Origin: Acidimicrobiales bacterium
GTDB lineage: Bacteria > Actinomycetota > Acidimicrobiia > Acidimicrobiales > CADCSY01
Reading direction: 5' to 3'
Assembly: GCA_035512495.1 (NCBI GenBank)
Contig: DATKDW010000040.1
Location: 1 to 56,324 of the forward strand
Length of the DNA stretch: 56,324 nucleotides
How positions within the stretch are numbered: position 1 is the first letter of the stretch; each line of letters opens with the position of its first letter. Under the pieces are notes generated by a model. The model did not search any database. It was not told where the DNA came from and saw only the letters and a program-made list of their open reading frames with translations. Position numbers and translations under genes: made by a program. This document shows positions 43,366 to 54,346 of the stretch, piece after piece.

Positions 43366-43373
43366 GGCTCACC

Positions 43374-44498
43374 TCATACTCCCAGGTGGGCACGGGGAGA
43401 CTCGGGATTGGCGGCGGCAAGCGCCTCGACCGCCTCGCGCTCGGCGCCGGAGAGGCGGGCGGGCACCGCCACCTCGACCGCCACCAAGAGGTCGCCGGCC
43501 CCTGAGCTCTTGGGCACCCCCCTGCCCTTGACCCGGAAGGTCCGGCCCGAGCGGGTGCCGGCGGGGAGGCGGAGGGTCACGGGCTCGCCGTCGAGGGTGG
43601 GCACCTTGATGTCGGCCCCGAGGGCGGCCTCGGGGAAGGTGACCGGGACGTCGAGCGTCAGGTCGGCGCCCCGCCGACCGAAGATGGGGTGGGCCTCGAG
43701 TCGGACCACGACGTAGAGGTCGCCGGCGGGGCCCCCGTTGCGGCCCGGACCACCGCGCCCCTTCAGGCGGATGCGCTGGCCGTCGTCGACCCCGGCGGGG
43801 ATGCGGACCTTGACCGTGCGGGGCCGGTGCTCCGACCCCGAGCCCCCGCAGGAGGGACACGGCGTGGTGACCACCGACCCGCGGCCCCCGCACGACGAGC
43901 ACGGCTGGCTGAACGAGAACATGCCCTGGTTCTCGTCGAGCACGCCACGACCGCCGCACGCGGTGCACACCGTCGGCGACGTGCCCGGCGCCGCCCCGGT
44001 GCCGTGGCAGGTCGAGCACGGGGCCTCGCTCGTGAGGTTGATCGAGGTGGTGATCCCGTTGACGGCGTCGACGAAGGCCATGTGGAGCTCGGCCTCGAGG
44101 TCGGCCCCCCGCTGAGGCCCGGCGGTACGGGGCCCGCCCCGCCCACGCCCACGGTTGAAGAGGCCGCCGAAGATGTCGCCGAGGTCGCCCAGGTCGTCGA
44201 CCCGGAAGCTGCCGGAGCCCCCGAAGGGCGACCCGCCACCGCCGGGCCCACCGAAGCCGGCGCCAACCGGGCCGAGCCGGCGGACCTCGTCGTACTCCTT
44301 GCGCTTCTCGGCGTCGCCGATCACGTCGTAGGCCGCCGAGACCTCCTTGAAGCGGTCCTCGAGGCCGGGGTGGGCGTCGGGGTGGGTGTCCCGGGCGAGC
44401 TTGCGGTACGCGCGCGTGATCTCCTTCTGCGTCGCCGTCTCCGGCACGCCGAGGATCTCGTAGTAGTCCTTCTCGAACCACTCACGCTGCGGCGCCAC
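43374..44498 (-). CDS. dnaJ: DnaJ chaperone
   Basis: A 374-residue type I J-protein: J domain (about 10-75) with HPD in DTHPDAHPG, Gly/Phe-rich region (about 78-115), four CxxCxGxG zinc repeats (CSTCHGTG, CTACGGRG, CSSCGGRG, CPSCGGSG) and two C-terminal substrate-binding domains. It stimulates the DnaK ATPase. Start is GTG at 44498, 6 bases from the grpE stop; hspR begins 8 bases after its stop. Confidence 0.96.
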   Translation of the reverse strand: MAPQREWFEKDYYEILGVPETATQKEITRAYRKLARDTHPDAHPGLEDRFKEVSAAYDVIGDAEKRKEYDEVRRLGPVGAGFGGPGGGGSPFGGSGSFRVDDLGDLGDIFGGLFNRGRGRGGPRTAGPQRGADLEAELHMAFVDAVNGITTSINLTSEAPCSTCHGTGAAPGTSPTVCTACGGRGVLDENQGMFSFSQPCSSCGGRGSVVTTPCPSCGGSGSEHRPRTVKVRIPAGVDDGQRIRLKGRGGPGRNGGPAGDLYVVVRLEAHPIFGRRGADLTLDVPVTFPEAALGADIKVPTLDGEPVTLRLPAGTRSGRTFRVKGRGVPKSSGAGDLLVAVEVAVPARLSGAEREAVEALAAANPESPRAHLGV

Positions 44499-44504
44499 GG
44501 TGCC

Positions 44505-45085
44505 TCAGTCCCTCACCCGGACCATCACGGGCCGCACCAGGCGGCCCTTCCAGCGGTAGCCGGCCCGGAGGGTCTCGGCCACCTCGGGCTCACCCCCGTC
44601 GCCGGCCTCGTGGGCGACGGCCTCGTGCTCGTTGGGGTCGAACGCCTCGCCGACGGGGTCGAGGCGCTCGAGGCCCTCGCGCTCGAGCACGCCCAGCAGC
44701 TGGCCGCGCATGGGGACCAGCGACTCGTCGCCGTGGGCCACGCCGTAGTCGAAGGCGTCGAGCACGGGCAGCATCACCTCGACCAGCGAGCCCGCCGCCC
44801 GGGCGACGTCGTCGGCCTGCTGCTTCATGGTGCGCTTCCGGAAGTTCTCGAACTCGGCCTGCTTCGCCTGGGCCAGGGCCAGGTACTCGTCGCGCTCGGC
44901 GGTGACCGCCTCGAGCGAGGCGAGGAGGTCCTCGACCGAGGGCGGCCCGTCGTCGGGCCCGTCGTCGGTTGGACCGGTGTCAGCCGGTGGGGCGTCGTCA
45001 GGCCCGCGGGCGACCCCCTCGGCCGGCGCCTCGGCGTCGGCTCGGGGGTCGTCGGGCTCCACGTGCGTGGGGTTGACGTCCGACA

Positions 45086-45086
<1 letters not shown>
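44505..45086 (-). CDS. grpE: GrpE nucleotide exchange factor
   Basis: A 193-residue GrpE with a long acidic, Asp/Pro-rich N-terminal tail (1-50), a coiled coil (about 52-90) with AEFENFRKRT, and the beta-domain ending AGYRWKGRLVRPVMVRV. It releases ADP from DnaK. Its start overlaps the dnaK stop by 1 base. Confidence 0.95.
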
Positions 45087-46933
<1,847 letters not shown>

Positions 46934-47027
46934 GGGGTTCCTCCAGGTTCGGGGGGTGCCTCCCCCTCGGGAGGCGGCGATCTGCTTGGTGGTGAGTGTA
47001 ACCACGATGCGTCTGCATGACACATCG

Positions 47028-47052
47028 AAGTTGAGCGTCCTCTTGTCAAGTC
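47028..47052. promoter_or_regulatory. HAIR element (HspR operator) between dnaK and gpmA
   Basis: AAGTTGA (47028-47034) and TCAAGTCT (47046 on) form an imperfect inverted repeat; TTGA and TCAA are 11 bases apart, the same as at clpB and in the HAIR consensus. The minus strand carries TTGACA inside it as the probable dnaK -35. Confidence 0.7.
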
Positions 47053-47081
47053 TGGGGGGTGCTTCGCCCCGGCCCGTCTCG

Positions 47082-47087
47082 TAGGGT
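47082..47087 (+). promoter_or_regulatory. Putative -10 of gpmA (leaderless)
   Basis: TAGGGT lies 6 nt before the gpmA ATG with no ribosome binding site. The HAIR element ends about 30 bases upstream of it. Confidence 0.5.
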
Positions 47088-47093
47088 CTTGCC

Positions 47094-47879
47094 ATGCCCA
47101 CGCTGGTGCTGCTCCGCCACGGCCAGAGCGTCTGGAACGCCGAGAACCTCTTCACGGGCTGGCACGACGTCGACCTCACCGAGGTGGGCGAGGCAGAGGC
47201 CCGCGAGGCCGGCCGCCTCATGGCTGCCGAAGGCCTCGAGGTCGACATCGTCCACACCTCGCTGCAGAAGCGCGCCATCCGCACCGCCAACATCGCCCTC
47301 GAGCAGCTCGACCGGCTGTGGGTGCCCCAGCGACGGCACTGGCGGCTCAACGAGCGCCACTACGGCGACCTCCAGGGTCGCAACAAGGCCGAGACCACGG
47401 CCGAGTACGGGGCCGACCAGGTCCACGTCTGGCGGCGCAGCTACGACACCCCACCCCCGCCGCTCGACCCCGACGACGAGCGCCACCCCCGCCACGATCC
47501 CCGCTACGCCATGCTCCCCGCCGACCTGCTGCCCGCCAGCGAGTGCCTGGCCGACGTGGTCGCGCGGATGATGCCGTATTGGCACGACCACATCTGCATC
47601 GACCTCCTCGAGGGTCGACGGGTCATGGTCGCCGCCCACGGCAACAGCCTCCGCGCCCTGGTCAAGCACCTCGACGACATCAGCGACGACGACATCCCCG
47701 ACCTCAACATCCCCACCGGCATCCCCCTGGTGTTCGAGCTCGACGAGCACCTCGCCAAGGTGTCCTCCGGCTACCTCGGCGACCCGGCCAAGGCGGCCGA
47801 GGCAGCCGCCGCCGTGGCCAACCAGGCCGCAGCCGGCGCCGGCGAGCCCGACGACCCCGCCGACCGCCAGGACACGTAG
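47094..47879 (+). CDS. gpmA: 2,3-bisphosphoglycerate-dependent phosphoglycerate mutase
   Basis: A 261-residue glycolytic enzyme that interconverts 3- and 2-phosphoglycerate. The phosphohistidine motif [19 protein letters not shown] and the second His in AAHGNSLRA are all present. The C-terminal Ala-rich tail is longer than usual. Its stop is 3 bases before the start of mrpA, so it appears to head the antiporter operon. Confidence 0.95.
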   Translation: MPTLVLLRHGQSVWNAENLFTGWHDVDLTEVGEAEAREAGRLMAAEGLEVDIVHTSLQKRAIRTANIALEQLDRLWVPQRRHWRLNERHYGDLQGRNKAETTAEYGADQVHVWRRSYDTPPPPLDPDDERHPRHDPRYAMLPADLLPASECLADVVARMMPYWHDHICIDLLEGRRVMVAAHGNSLRALVKHLDDISDDDIPDLNIPTGIPLVFELDEHLAKVSSGYLGDPAKAAEAAAAVANQAAAGAGEPDDPADRQDT

Positions 47880-47882
47880 CGC

Positions 47883-50243
47883 TTGCTCGTCCTGCTCGGG
47901 ATCCACGCCGCGCTGGCCGCCGTCGCCCCCTGGGCATCGAAGCGGCTGGGCACGCGCGTGTTCCTGCTGTGCGGCCTCGGCCCTCTGGCCACGGTGGTGT
48001 GGGCCGCCACGAAGGCGGGTGGCGTCATCGACGGCACACCGGTGACCGAGACGTGGCAGTGGCTCCCGAGCCTCGGCCTCGACGCCACCCTGCGCCTGGA
48101 CGCCTTCTCGCTCCTCATGGTGGGCCTGGTGAGCGGCATCGGCGTGCTCATCTTCGCCTACGCCGACGCCTACTTCTCCATGCGGGCCGGCCTCGGCCGC
48201 TTCGCCGCCACCCTCGTGGGGTTCTCCGGGGCGATGCTCGGCCTCGTCCTGGCCGACAACCTGTTGCTCCTCTTCGTGTTCTGGGAGCTGACGTCGATCA
48301 CCTCCTACCTGCTGATCGGCTTCGAGGACACCAAACCGGCGGCCAAGGCCGCCGCCCTCCAGGCCCTCCTCATCACCGGCACCGGCGGGCTCGCCCTCCT
48401 CGGTGGCAGCGTGCTCCTCGGCCAGGCGGCCGGCACCTTCACCCTCTCGGAGATCCTTGCGTCGCCGCCCTCGGGCGGCGTGGTGCCCGCCGCCATGCTC
48501 CTGCTGCTCGCCGGCGCGTTCACCAAGTCGGCCCAGGTGCCGTTCCACTCCTGGCTGCCTGGCGCCATGGCCGCCCCCACCCCGGTGAGCGCCTACCTGC
48601 ACTCGGCCACCATGGTGAAGGCGGGGGTGTACCTCATCGCCCGCCTGTCGCCGTCGTTCGCTGCCGATGTCGGCTTCTGGCGGCCGCTGGTGCTCACCGT
48701 GGGGGCGGCCACCATGCTCGTCGGTGGCTACCGGGCCCTGCGCCAGCACGACCTCAAGCTGGTGCTCGCCTACGGCACCATCAGCCAGCTGGGGTTCATG
48801 GTCGTGCTGCTGGGCGTGGGCCTCGAAGGCGCCACCTTCGCCGGCGCCGCCCTGCTGGTGGCCCACGGGGCGTTCAAGTCCACCCTGTTCATGGTCGTGG
48901 GCATCGTCGACCACCAGGCCCACACCCGCGACCTGCGTGTGCTGTCGGGTCTGGGTCGGCGGCTGAAGCCCACCTTCGTGGTGAGTGCCCTCGCCGCCGC
49001 CTCCATGGCCGGCCTCCCGCCGCTCATCGGCTTCATCTCGAAGGAGTCCGCCTTCGAGAGCATCCTCGACGCCGATCTCGGCGGCGCCCGGGTCCTGGTG
49101 CTGGTGGCCATCGTGGTGGGCTCGGTGATCACCTTCGCCTACACCGCCCGCTTCCTCTGGGGCGCCTTCGCCGACAAGGGCGCCCACGAGCTCGGCGGCG
49201 AGCCCATCGGCCCCGACGTCCCCCGGCCGGGCTGGGCCCTCCTCGGCCCCGCCGCCGTGGTCGGCGTGCTGGGCCTGGCCATGGGCCTGTTCCCCAGCCC
49301 GATCAGCCCCTACGTGAGCGAGGCCGGGCGAGCGCTCGACCCGCTCCTCGAGCCCCACAAGCTCATCCTCTGGCACGGCTTCAACACCGCGCTCGTGCTG
49401 TCGATCGGGACGTTCCTGGTCGGGTCCCTCCTCTTCTTCGGCCGCCGCCAGGTCGAGGCCCTCCAGGCACGGGTGCCGGCCCTGCCCAACGCCGACGACG
49501 GCTATCGCTTCGCCGTCTCGGGCACCATCCGCACCGCCGAGCGGGTCACCTCCGTGCTGCAGAACGGGTCGCTGCCCGTGTACCTCGGGGTGATCATGAT
49601 GACGGTGCTCGCCGTCCCCGGCACCCTGCTCCTCACCGGCACCCGCTTCCCCACCGAGATCGTGGTGGCCGACACCTGGCTCCAGCTGGTCGTGGCCGGC
49701 GTGGTGGCCGTCGCCGCCGTGGCCACCGCCTGGTCGCACCGCCGCTTCGCCGCCGTGATCTTCCTCGGCGGCGTGGGCTTCGGCGTGGGCGTGCTGTTCA
49801 TCATCCAAGGAGCCCCCGACCTCGCCCTCACCCAGCTGCTGGTCGAGACCCTTGTGCTGGTGATCTTCGTGCTGGTGCTGCGCCACCTGCCCGAGCGCTT
49901 CGAGGCGCAGCGCTGGCGACTCGGCCAGGCCCCGCGCGTGCTCGTGGCCAGCGGGGTCGGCGTCTTCATCGCCGCCTTCGCAATGGTCGCCGCCAGCGTG
50001 CGCACCGAGAGCCCCGTCTCCGACGCCCACCTGGCGCTGTCGGTGCCCGAGGCCCAGGGGCGCAACGTCGTGAACGTGATCCTGGTCGACTTCCGGGGCT
50101 TCGACACCATGGGCGAGATCGTGGTGCTCACCGTCGCTGCCCTGGGCATCGCCGGCCTGGTGCGGGCAGCGCGGCGCGAGCGGGCCGTCGCCGCCGGGCG
50201 CGCCGCCCGGGTCGAGCGGATGGAGCGGGAGGCGCAGCCATGA
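47883..50243 (+). CDS. mrpA: MrpA, Na+/H+ antiporter subunit A
   Basis: A 786-residue subunit with about 20 membrane helices. The N-terminal two thirds resemble complex I NuoL, with LLLFVFWELTSITSYLLIGF and KSAQVPFHSWLPGAMAAPTPVSAYLHSATMVKAG. The C-terminal part is the MrpB-type domain with LVETLVLVIFVLVLRHLP. It is the main cation-translocating subunit of the seven-part Mrp complex. TTG at 47883 is the first possible start; there is no clear ribosome binding site. ATGA overlap with mrpB. Confidence 0.93.
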   Translation: MLVLLGIHAALAAVAPWASKRLGTRVFLLCGLGPLATVVWAATKAGGVIDGTPVTETWQWLPSLGLDATLRLDAFSLLMVGLVSGIGVLIFAYADAYFSMRAGLGRFAATLVGFSGAMLGLVLADNLLLLFVFWELTSITSYLLIGFEDTKPAAKAAALQALLITGTGGLALLGGSVLLGQAAGTFTLSEILASPPSGGVVPAAMLLLLAGAFTKSAQVPFHSWLPGAMAAPTPVSAYLHSATMVKAGVYLIARLSPSFAADVGFWRPLVLTVGAATMLVGGYRALRQHDLKLVLAYGTISQLGFMVVLLGVGLEGATFAGAALLVAHGAFKSTLFMVVGIVDHQAHTRDLRVLSGLGRRLKPTFVVSALAAASMAGLPPLIGFISKESAFESILDADLGGARVLVLVAIVVGSVITFAYTARFLWGAFADKGAHELGGEPIGPDVPRPGWALLGPAAVVGVLGLAMGLFPSPISPYVSEAGRALDPLLEPHKLILWHGFNTALVLSIGTFLVGSLLFFGRRQVEALQARVPALPNADDGYRFAVSGTIRTAERVTSVLQNGSLPVYLGVIMMTVLAVPGTLLLTGTRFPTEIVVADTWLQLVVAGVVAVAAVATAWSHRRFAAVIFLGGVGFGVGVLFIIQGAPDLALTQLLVETLVLVIFVLVLRHLPERFEAQRWRLGQAPRVLVASGVGVFIAAFAMVAASVRTESPVSDAHLALSVPEAQGRNVVNVILVDFRGFDTMGEIVVLTVAALGIAGLVRAARRERAVAAGRAARVERMEREAQP

Positions 50244-50710
50244 GGTTCCGGCGCTCCCTGGTGCTCGACGTGGGCGTGCGGGTCACGTTCCACACCGTGC
50301 TGCTCTTCTCGCTGTTCCTGCTCTTCGCCGGCCACAACGCCCCCGGGGGCGGCTTCATCGGGGGGCTCGTCGCCGGGGCCGCCTTCATGCTCCGCTACGT
50401 GGGCGGCGGCGCCGACGAGGTGCAGCGGATCGAGCCCGTCACACCCGAGGTCCTCCTCGGCACCGGCGTCATCATCGCCGTGCTCACCGGCATGGCGTCC
50501 CTGGTGTTCGGCGGCGACTTCCTGCAGAGCGGCTACCACCCCCAGGACCTCCCGCTGCTGGGCAAGGTCTCGTTCACCTCCGTGCTGGTCTTCGACATCG
50601 GCGTCTACCTCGTGGTCGTCGGCCTGGTGGTGGGCGTCCTGCGCTCGCTCGGGCGCGAGGAGACCGAGGGCGAGGCCGCCCCGGCCGAGGGCGGGGAGGC
50701 GGCGACGTGA
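50240..50710 (+). CDS. mrpB: MrpB
   Basis: A 156-residue subunit with four membrane helices. The typical MnhB motif FAGHNAPGGGFIGGLVAG is present. It overlaps mrpA (ATGA) and mrpC (GTGA), ensuring coupled synthesis of the complex. Confidence 0.92.
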   Translation: MRFRRSLVLDVGVRVTFHTVLLFSLFLLFAGHNAPGGGFIGGLVAGAAFMLRYVGGGADEVQRIEPVTPEVLLGTGVIIAVLTGMASLVFGGDFLQSGYHPQDLPLLGKVSFTSVLVFDIGVYLVVVGLVVGVLRSLGREETEGEAAPAEGGEAAT

Positions 50711-51171
50711 TCCTCATCCTCGCCCTCACCGTCGGCGTGCTCTACGCCACCGGCACCTACCTGATGCTGCAACGCACGCTGACCCGCATCGTCATGGGCC
50801 TTGCCCTCATGGGCCACGGCGCCAACCTGCTCCTGCTCATGGCAGGCGGCCGCGCCGGCGACGTCCCCCTCATCGGCGGGGCCCAGGCCGGCGGCGCGGT
50901 GGAGGACGGCATCGGGACGGCCGCAGCCGAGGGAGCCAGCACCTTCGCCGACCCGCTCCCCCAAGCCATGGCGCTGACCGCCATCGTCATCACCTTCGGG
51001 ATCATGGCCTTCCTGCTGGCGCTGGCCTACCGCAGCTGGACCCTCACCCACAACGACGAGGCCGAGGACGACATCGAGGACCGCCGCATCGCCCAGCGTG
51101 CGCGCGAGGGCCACGAGATCGACGTGCTCCGGGGCCTGGGCGAAACGGTCGACGACGAGGACGTCCGGTGA
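50707..51171 (+). CDS. mrpC: MrpC
   Basis: A 154-residue NuoK-like subunit with three membrane helices: GVLYATGTYLMLQRTLTRIVMGL, a second with GHGANLLLL, and the conserved DPLPQAMALTAIVITFG segment. It ends in a longer charged tail than usual. GTG start inside the mrpB stop. Confidence 0.92.
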   Translation: MILILALTVGVLYATGTYLMLQRTLTRIVMGLALMGHGANLLLLMAGGRAGDVPLIGGAQAGGAVEDGIGTAAAEGASTFADPLPQAMALTAIVITFGIMAFLLALAYRSWTLTHNDEAEDDIEDRRIAQRAREGHEIDVLRGLGETVDDEDVR

Positions 51172-52652
51172 TGGACATCCTCGTCCCCCTCCTCGTGGCC
51201 CTGCCCCTGCTCGGCGCCGGGGTGTCCCTCGTGCTGTGGCGCCAAGTGCTGGCGCAGCAGGTGATCGGCGTGCTCACCGTGGCGGCGGCCATGGCCATCT
51301 CCGTGGCCGTGCTCGTGCAGGTGGAGGCCGACGGCGTGGTGGCGGTCGACATGGGCGGCTGGCCGGCGCCCATCGGCATCACCCTCGTGGCCGACCTCAT
51401 GGCCGCGCTCTTCCTCTGCGTGTCGCTCGCCACCGTGCTGGCCGTGCTCGTCTACGCCATCGGCCAGCCCCGCGCCGACAAGTCGGCGTTCTACTTCCAC
51501 CCGCTCTACCTGGTGCTCACCGCGGGCGTGTCGGCCTCGTTTCTCACCGGCGACCTGTTCAACCTGTTCGTGGCCTTCGAGATCATGCTGTCGGCCAGCT
51601 ACGTGCTGATCACCCTCGGAGGCAGCCGGGCCCAGATCCGGGCGGGCATGACGTACGTGGTCATCAACCTCATGGCCTCCACCCTGCTGATCACCGTGAT
51701 CGGCCTCATCTACGCCGCCACCGGCACGGTGAACATGGCCGACCTGGTGGGGCGCCTCGACGCCATCCCCGACGGCGTGCAGGCCGCTCTCGGGGCGCTG
51801 CTGCTCGTCACCTTCGGCATCAAGGCCGCCATCTTCCCGCTGTTCTTCTGGCTCCCCGACTCGTACCCGACCGCCCCCATGGCCGTCACCGCCGTCTTCG
51901 CCGGCCTGCTCACCAAGGTGGGCGTCTACGCCATCATCCGCACCCAGGCACTGCTCTTCAGCGGGGAGGGCTTCCCCACCACGCTGCTGCTGGCGGTGGC
52001 TGCCCTCACCATGGTCGTGGGCGTGCTCGGGGCCGTGGCCCAGGATGACGTGAAGCGCATCCTCAGCTTCCACATCGTCAGCCAGATCGGCTACATGATC
52101 TTCGGGTTGGCTCTCTACAGCGTGGCCGGGCTGGCCGGCGCCATCCTCTACGTCATCCACCACATCCCGGTGAAGACGTCGCTCTTCCTCGTCGGCGGCC
52201 TCGTCGAGCAGACCACCGGGACCGGGGCACTGGGACGGCTCGGCGGCCTGGTCCGGCGGACACCGGTGGTCGCGGTCCTCTTCGCCCTCCCGGCCATGAG
52301 CCTCGCCGGGCTCCCACCCTTCTCGGGCTTCGTCGGCAAGCTGTCGCTGGTGCAGGCCGGTCTCGCCGAGGGTCAGTGGACGGTGACTGGCATCAGCCTG
52401 GCGGTCAGCGCCCTCACCCTGTTCTCCATGACGAAGATCTGGAACGCCGTCTTCTGGGGGGAGCCCACCGAGCCCGTCGACGGTCCCAGCCGGCTGGCAG
52501 CGCCCCGGTTGATGGTCGCCGCCACCGTCGGGCTGGTCGGGTTGAGCCTCGGCGTCGCCGCGTTCGCCCAGCCGATCTACGAGCTGAGCGAGCGGGCGGC
52601 GGTCGACATCCTCGACCCGACCACCTACGTGGGGGCGGTGCTCGACCGATGA
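51171..52652 (+). CDS. mrpD: MrpD
   Basis: A 493-residue NuoM/N-like subunit with about 14 membrane helices. Characteristic parts are DLFNLFVAFEIMLSASYVLI, FPLFFWLPDSYPTAPMAVTAVFAGLLTKVGVYA and the broken-helix lysine region. It conducts protons together with MrpA. ATG 51171 overlaps the mrpC stop by one base; a GTG one codon earlier is also possible. Confidence 0.93.
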   Translation: MDILVPLLVALPLLGAGVSLVLWRQVLAQQVIGVLTVAAAMAISVAVLVQVEADGVVAVDMGGWPAPIGITLVADLMAALFLCVSLATVLAVLVYAIGQPRADKSAFYFHPLYLVLTAGVSASFLTGDLFNLFVAFEIMLSASYVLITLGGSRAQIRAGMTYVVINLMASTLLITVIGLIYAATGTVNMADLVGRLDAIPDGVQAALGALLLVTFGIKAAIFPLFFWLPDSYPTAPMAVTAVFAGLLTKVGVYAIIRTQALLFSGEGFPTTLLLAVAALTMVVGVLGAVAQDDVKRILSFHIVSQIGYMIFGLALYSVAGLAGAILYVIHHIPVKTSLFLVGGLVEQTTGTGALGRLGGLVRRTPVVAVLFALPAMSLAGLPPFSGFVGKLSLVQAGLAEGQWTVTGISLAVSALTLFSMTKIWNAVFWGEPTEPVDGPSRLAAPRLMVAATVGLVGLSLGVAAFAQPIYELSERAAVDILDPTTYVGAVLDR

Positions 52653-53197
52653 CCGCCCGACTCATCACCGTGCTCTGGCTGCTCGTCGTGTGGGTGGCGC
52701 TGTGGGAGGACGTCAGCGCGGCCAACGTGGCCAGCGGCGTGGTGGTGGGCCTCCTGCTCACCACCTTCTTCCCCGTGCGGAAGGCCTCGGCGGTCAGCAC
52801 CTTCCGCCCGCTCAAAGCCGTGCAGCTCCTCGCTTACTTCCTCTGGAAGCTGCTCGAGGCCAACGTGGTGGTGGCATGGGAGGTCATCACCCCGAGCAAC
52901 GCCAACGTCAACGAGGCCATCGTGGCCGTCCCCCTCACCGGCGCCTCCGACGTGGTGGTCGCCACGGTTGCCAACATGATCTCCCTCACCCCCGGCACCC
53001 TCACCCTCGAGATCGAGCGCCACCCCACCGTGCTCTACGTCCACGTGTTGCACCTGCGCACCATCGAGCGGGTGCGGGTCGACGTGCTCAACCTCGAGCT
53101 GCGGGTGCTGCGGGCTCTCGACACCGAGACGGCCATCGCCCTGGCCGAGCGCCGCCTGGCCGACGTCGAGGACGCCCTGCGGACGGAAGCCTCGTGA
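52649..53197 (+). CDS. mrpE: MrpE
   Basis: A 182-residue subunit with N-terminal membrane helices and a cytoplasmic domain; the MnhE motif NMISLTPGTLTLEIE is present. ATGA overlap with mrpD, GTGA overlap with mrpF. Confidence 0.92.
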   Translation: MTARLITVLWLLVVWVALWEDVSAANVASGVVVGLLLTTFFPVRKASAVSTFRPLKAVQLLAYFLWKLLEANVVVAWEVITPSNANVNEAIVAVPLTGASDVVVATVANMISLTPGTLTLEIERHPTVLYVHVLHLRTIERVRVDVLNLELRVLRALDTETAIALAERRLADVEDALRTEAS

Positions 53198-53457
53198 GCA
53201 CCGTCGCCCTCGGCTGCTTCATCGGCCTCGCCCTCGCCGCCAGCCTCTGCGTGGTGCGCCTCGTGCGCGGAGCGTCCCTCGCCGACCGGATCATCGCCCT
53301 CGACTCGCTCCTGATCGTCATCGTCATGGGCGTGACCGTCAACGCCGCCCGCACCGGGCGCGGCACGTTCCTCGACGTGCTCCTGGTGGCCTCGCTGATC
53401 GCCTTCATCGGCACCGTCACGGTGGCCCGCTTCATCGAGCGACGGGGGGCGCGCTGA
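53194..53457 (+). CDS. mrpF: MrpF
   Basis: An 87-residue subunit with three membrane helices; the conserved RGASLADRIIALDSL segment identifies it. Starts within the mrpE stop and ends at the first base of mrpG. Confidence 0.9.
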   Translation: MSTVALGCFIGLALAASLCVVRLVRGASLADRIIALDSLLIVIVMGVTVNAARTGRGTFLDVLLVASLIAFIGTVTVARFIERRGAR

Positions 53458-53813
53458 TGTCGGCCGTCGAGATCGTCGCCTCCGTCTTCCTCGTCAGCGG
53501 TGTGACCTTCGCCCTGCTGGCGGCGATCGGCCTCCAGCAGTTCGACGACGTGTTCGCCCGCATCCACGCCGCCACCAAGGCCATCACGCTCGGCCTCCTC
53601 CTGGTGGTGGTCGGCACGTCGATGCTGGTCGAGAACCGGGGCGACATCGCCAAGCTCGTGCTGGCCGCCAGCCTGCAGTTCATCACCGCCCCCGTGGCCG
53701 CCCACATGGTTGGCCGAGCCGCCTACCGGGCCGGCACCGAGCTCAGCCCCGACACCGTCATCGACGAGCTGGCCGAGGCCCTGCGGCGCCGGGACGTGGG
53801 CGACGACGACTGA
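53457..53813 (+). CDS. mrpG: MrpG
   Basis: A 118-residue subunit with three membrane helices; FDDVFARIHAATKAITLG and QFITAPVAAHMVGRAAY are the family signatures. It is the last gene of the mrp operon, followed by two long hairpins. Confidence 0.92.
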   Translation: MSAVEIVASVFLVSGVTFALLAAIGLQQFDDVFARIHAATKAITLGLLLVVVGTSMLVENRGDIAKLVLAASLQFITAPVAAHMVGRAAYRAGTELSPDTVIDELAEALRRRDVGDDD

Positions 53814-53858
53814 CGACAGCCCCGCCGAGTAGGAGGACCGAACGGGGCCCGTCAAGCG

Positions 53859-53907
53859 TTCTGGCACCAGGAACGCGCCGACGAGCAGCGCGTTCCTGGT
53901 GCCAGAA
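53859..53907. terminator. 20-bp perfect hairpin after mrpG
   Basis: The arms 53859-53878 and 53888-53907 are perfectly complementary over 20 bases with a 9-base loop (CGACGAGCA). Each arm is itself an imperfect palindrome around CTGGCACCAG. It lies between convergent operons and is probably a terminator, although the sub-structure could also belong to a dispersed repeat. Confidence 0.6.
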
Positions 53908-53924
53908 GCTCGCCCCGAGCGCGA

Positions 53925-53958
53925 CAGTGGGGCCGGCGCTGGTGCGCCGGCCCCACTG
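53925..53958. terminator. 15-bp perfect hairpin after glnK
   Basis: The arms 53925-53939 and 53944-53958 are fully complementary, with a TGGT loop. It lies 40 bases from the glnK stop and likely terminates the amtB-glnK transcript; no U-run follows. Confidence 0.65.
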
Positions 53959-53998
53959 GCCGTCCGGATGAGGGTTGCGTCACGCTGGCCCCGCAGGG

Positions 53999-54346
<348 letters not shown>

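Noticed and set aside
47046-50710. Very long overlapping frames on both strands across the gpmA-mrp region (about 1000 and 1130 codons)
   Set aside because: They are shadows of the GC-rich mrp genes; composition is Arg/Pro/Gly/Ala-rich and no family is recognisable.
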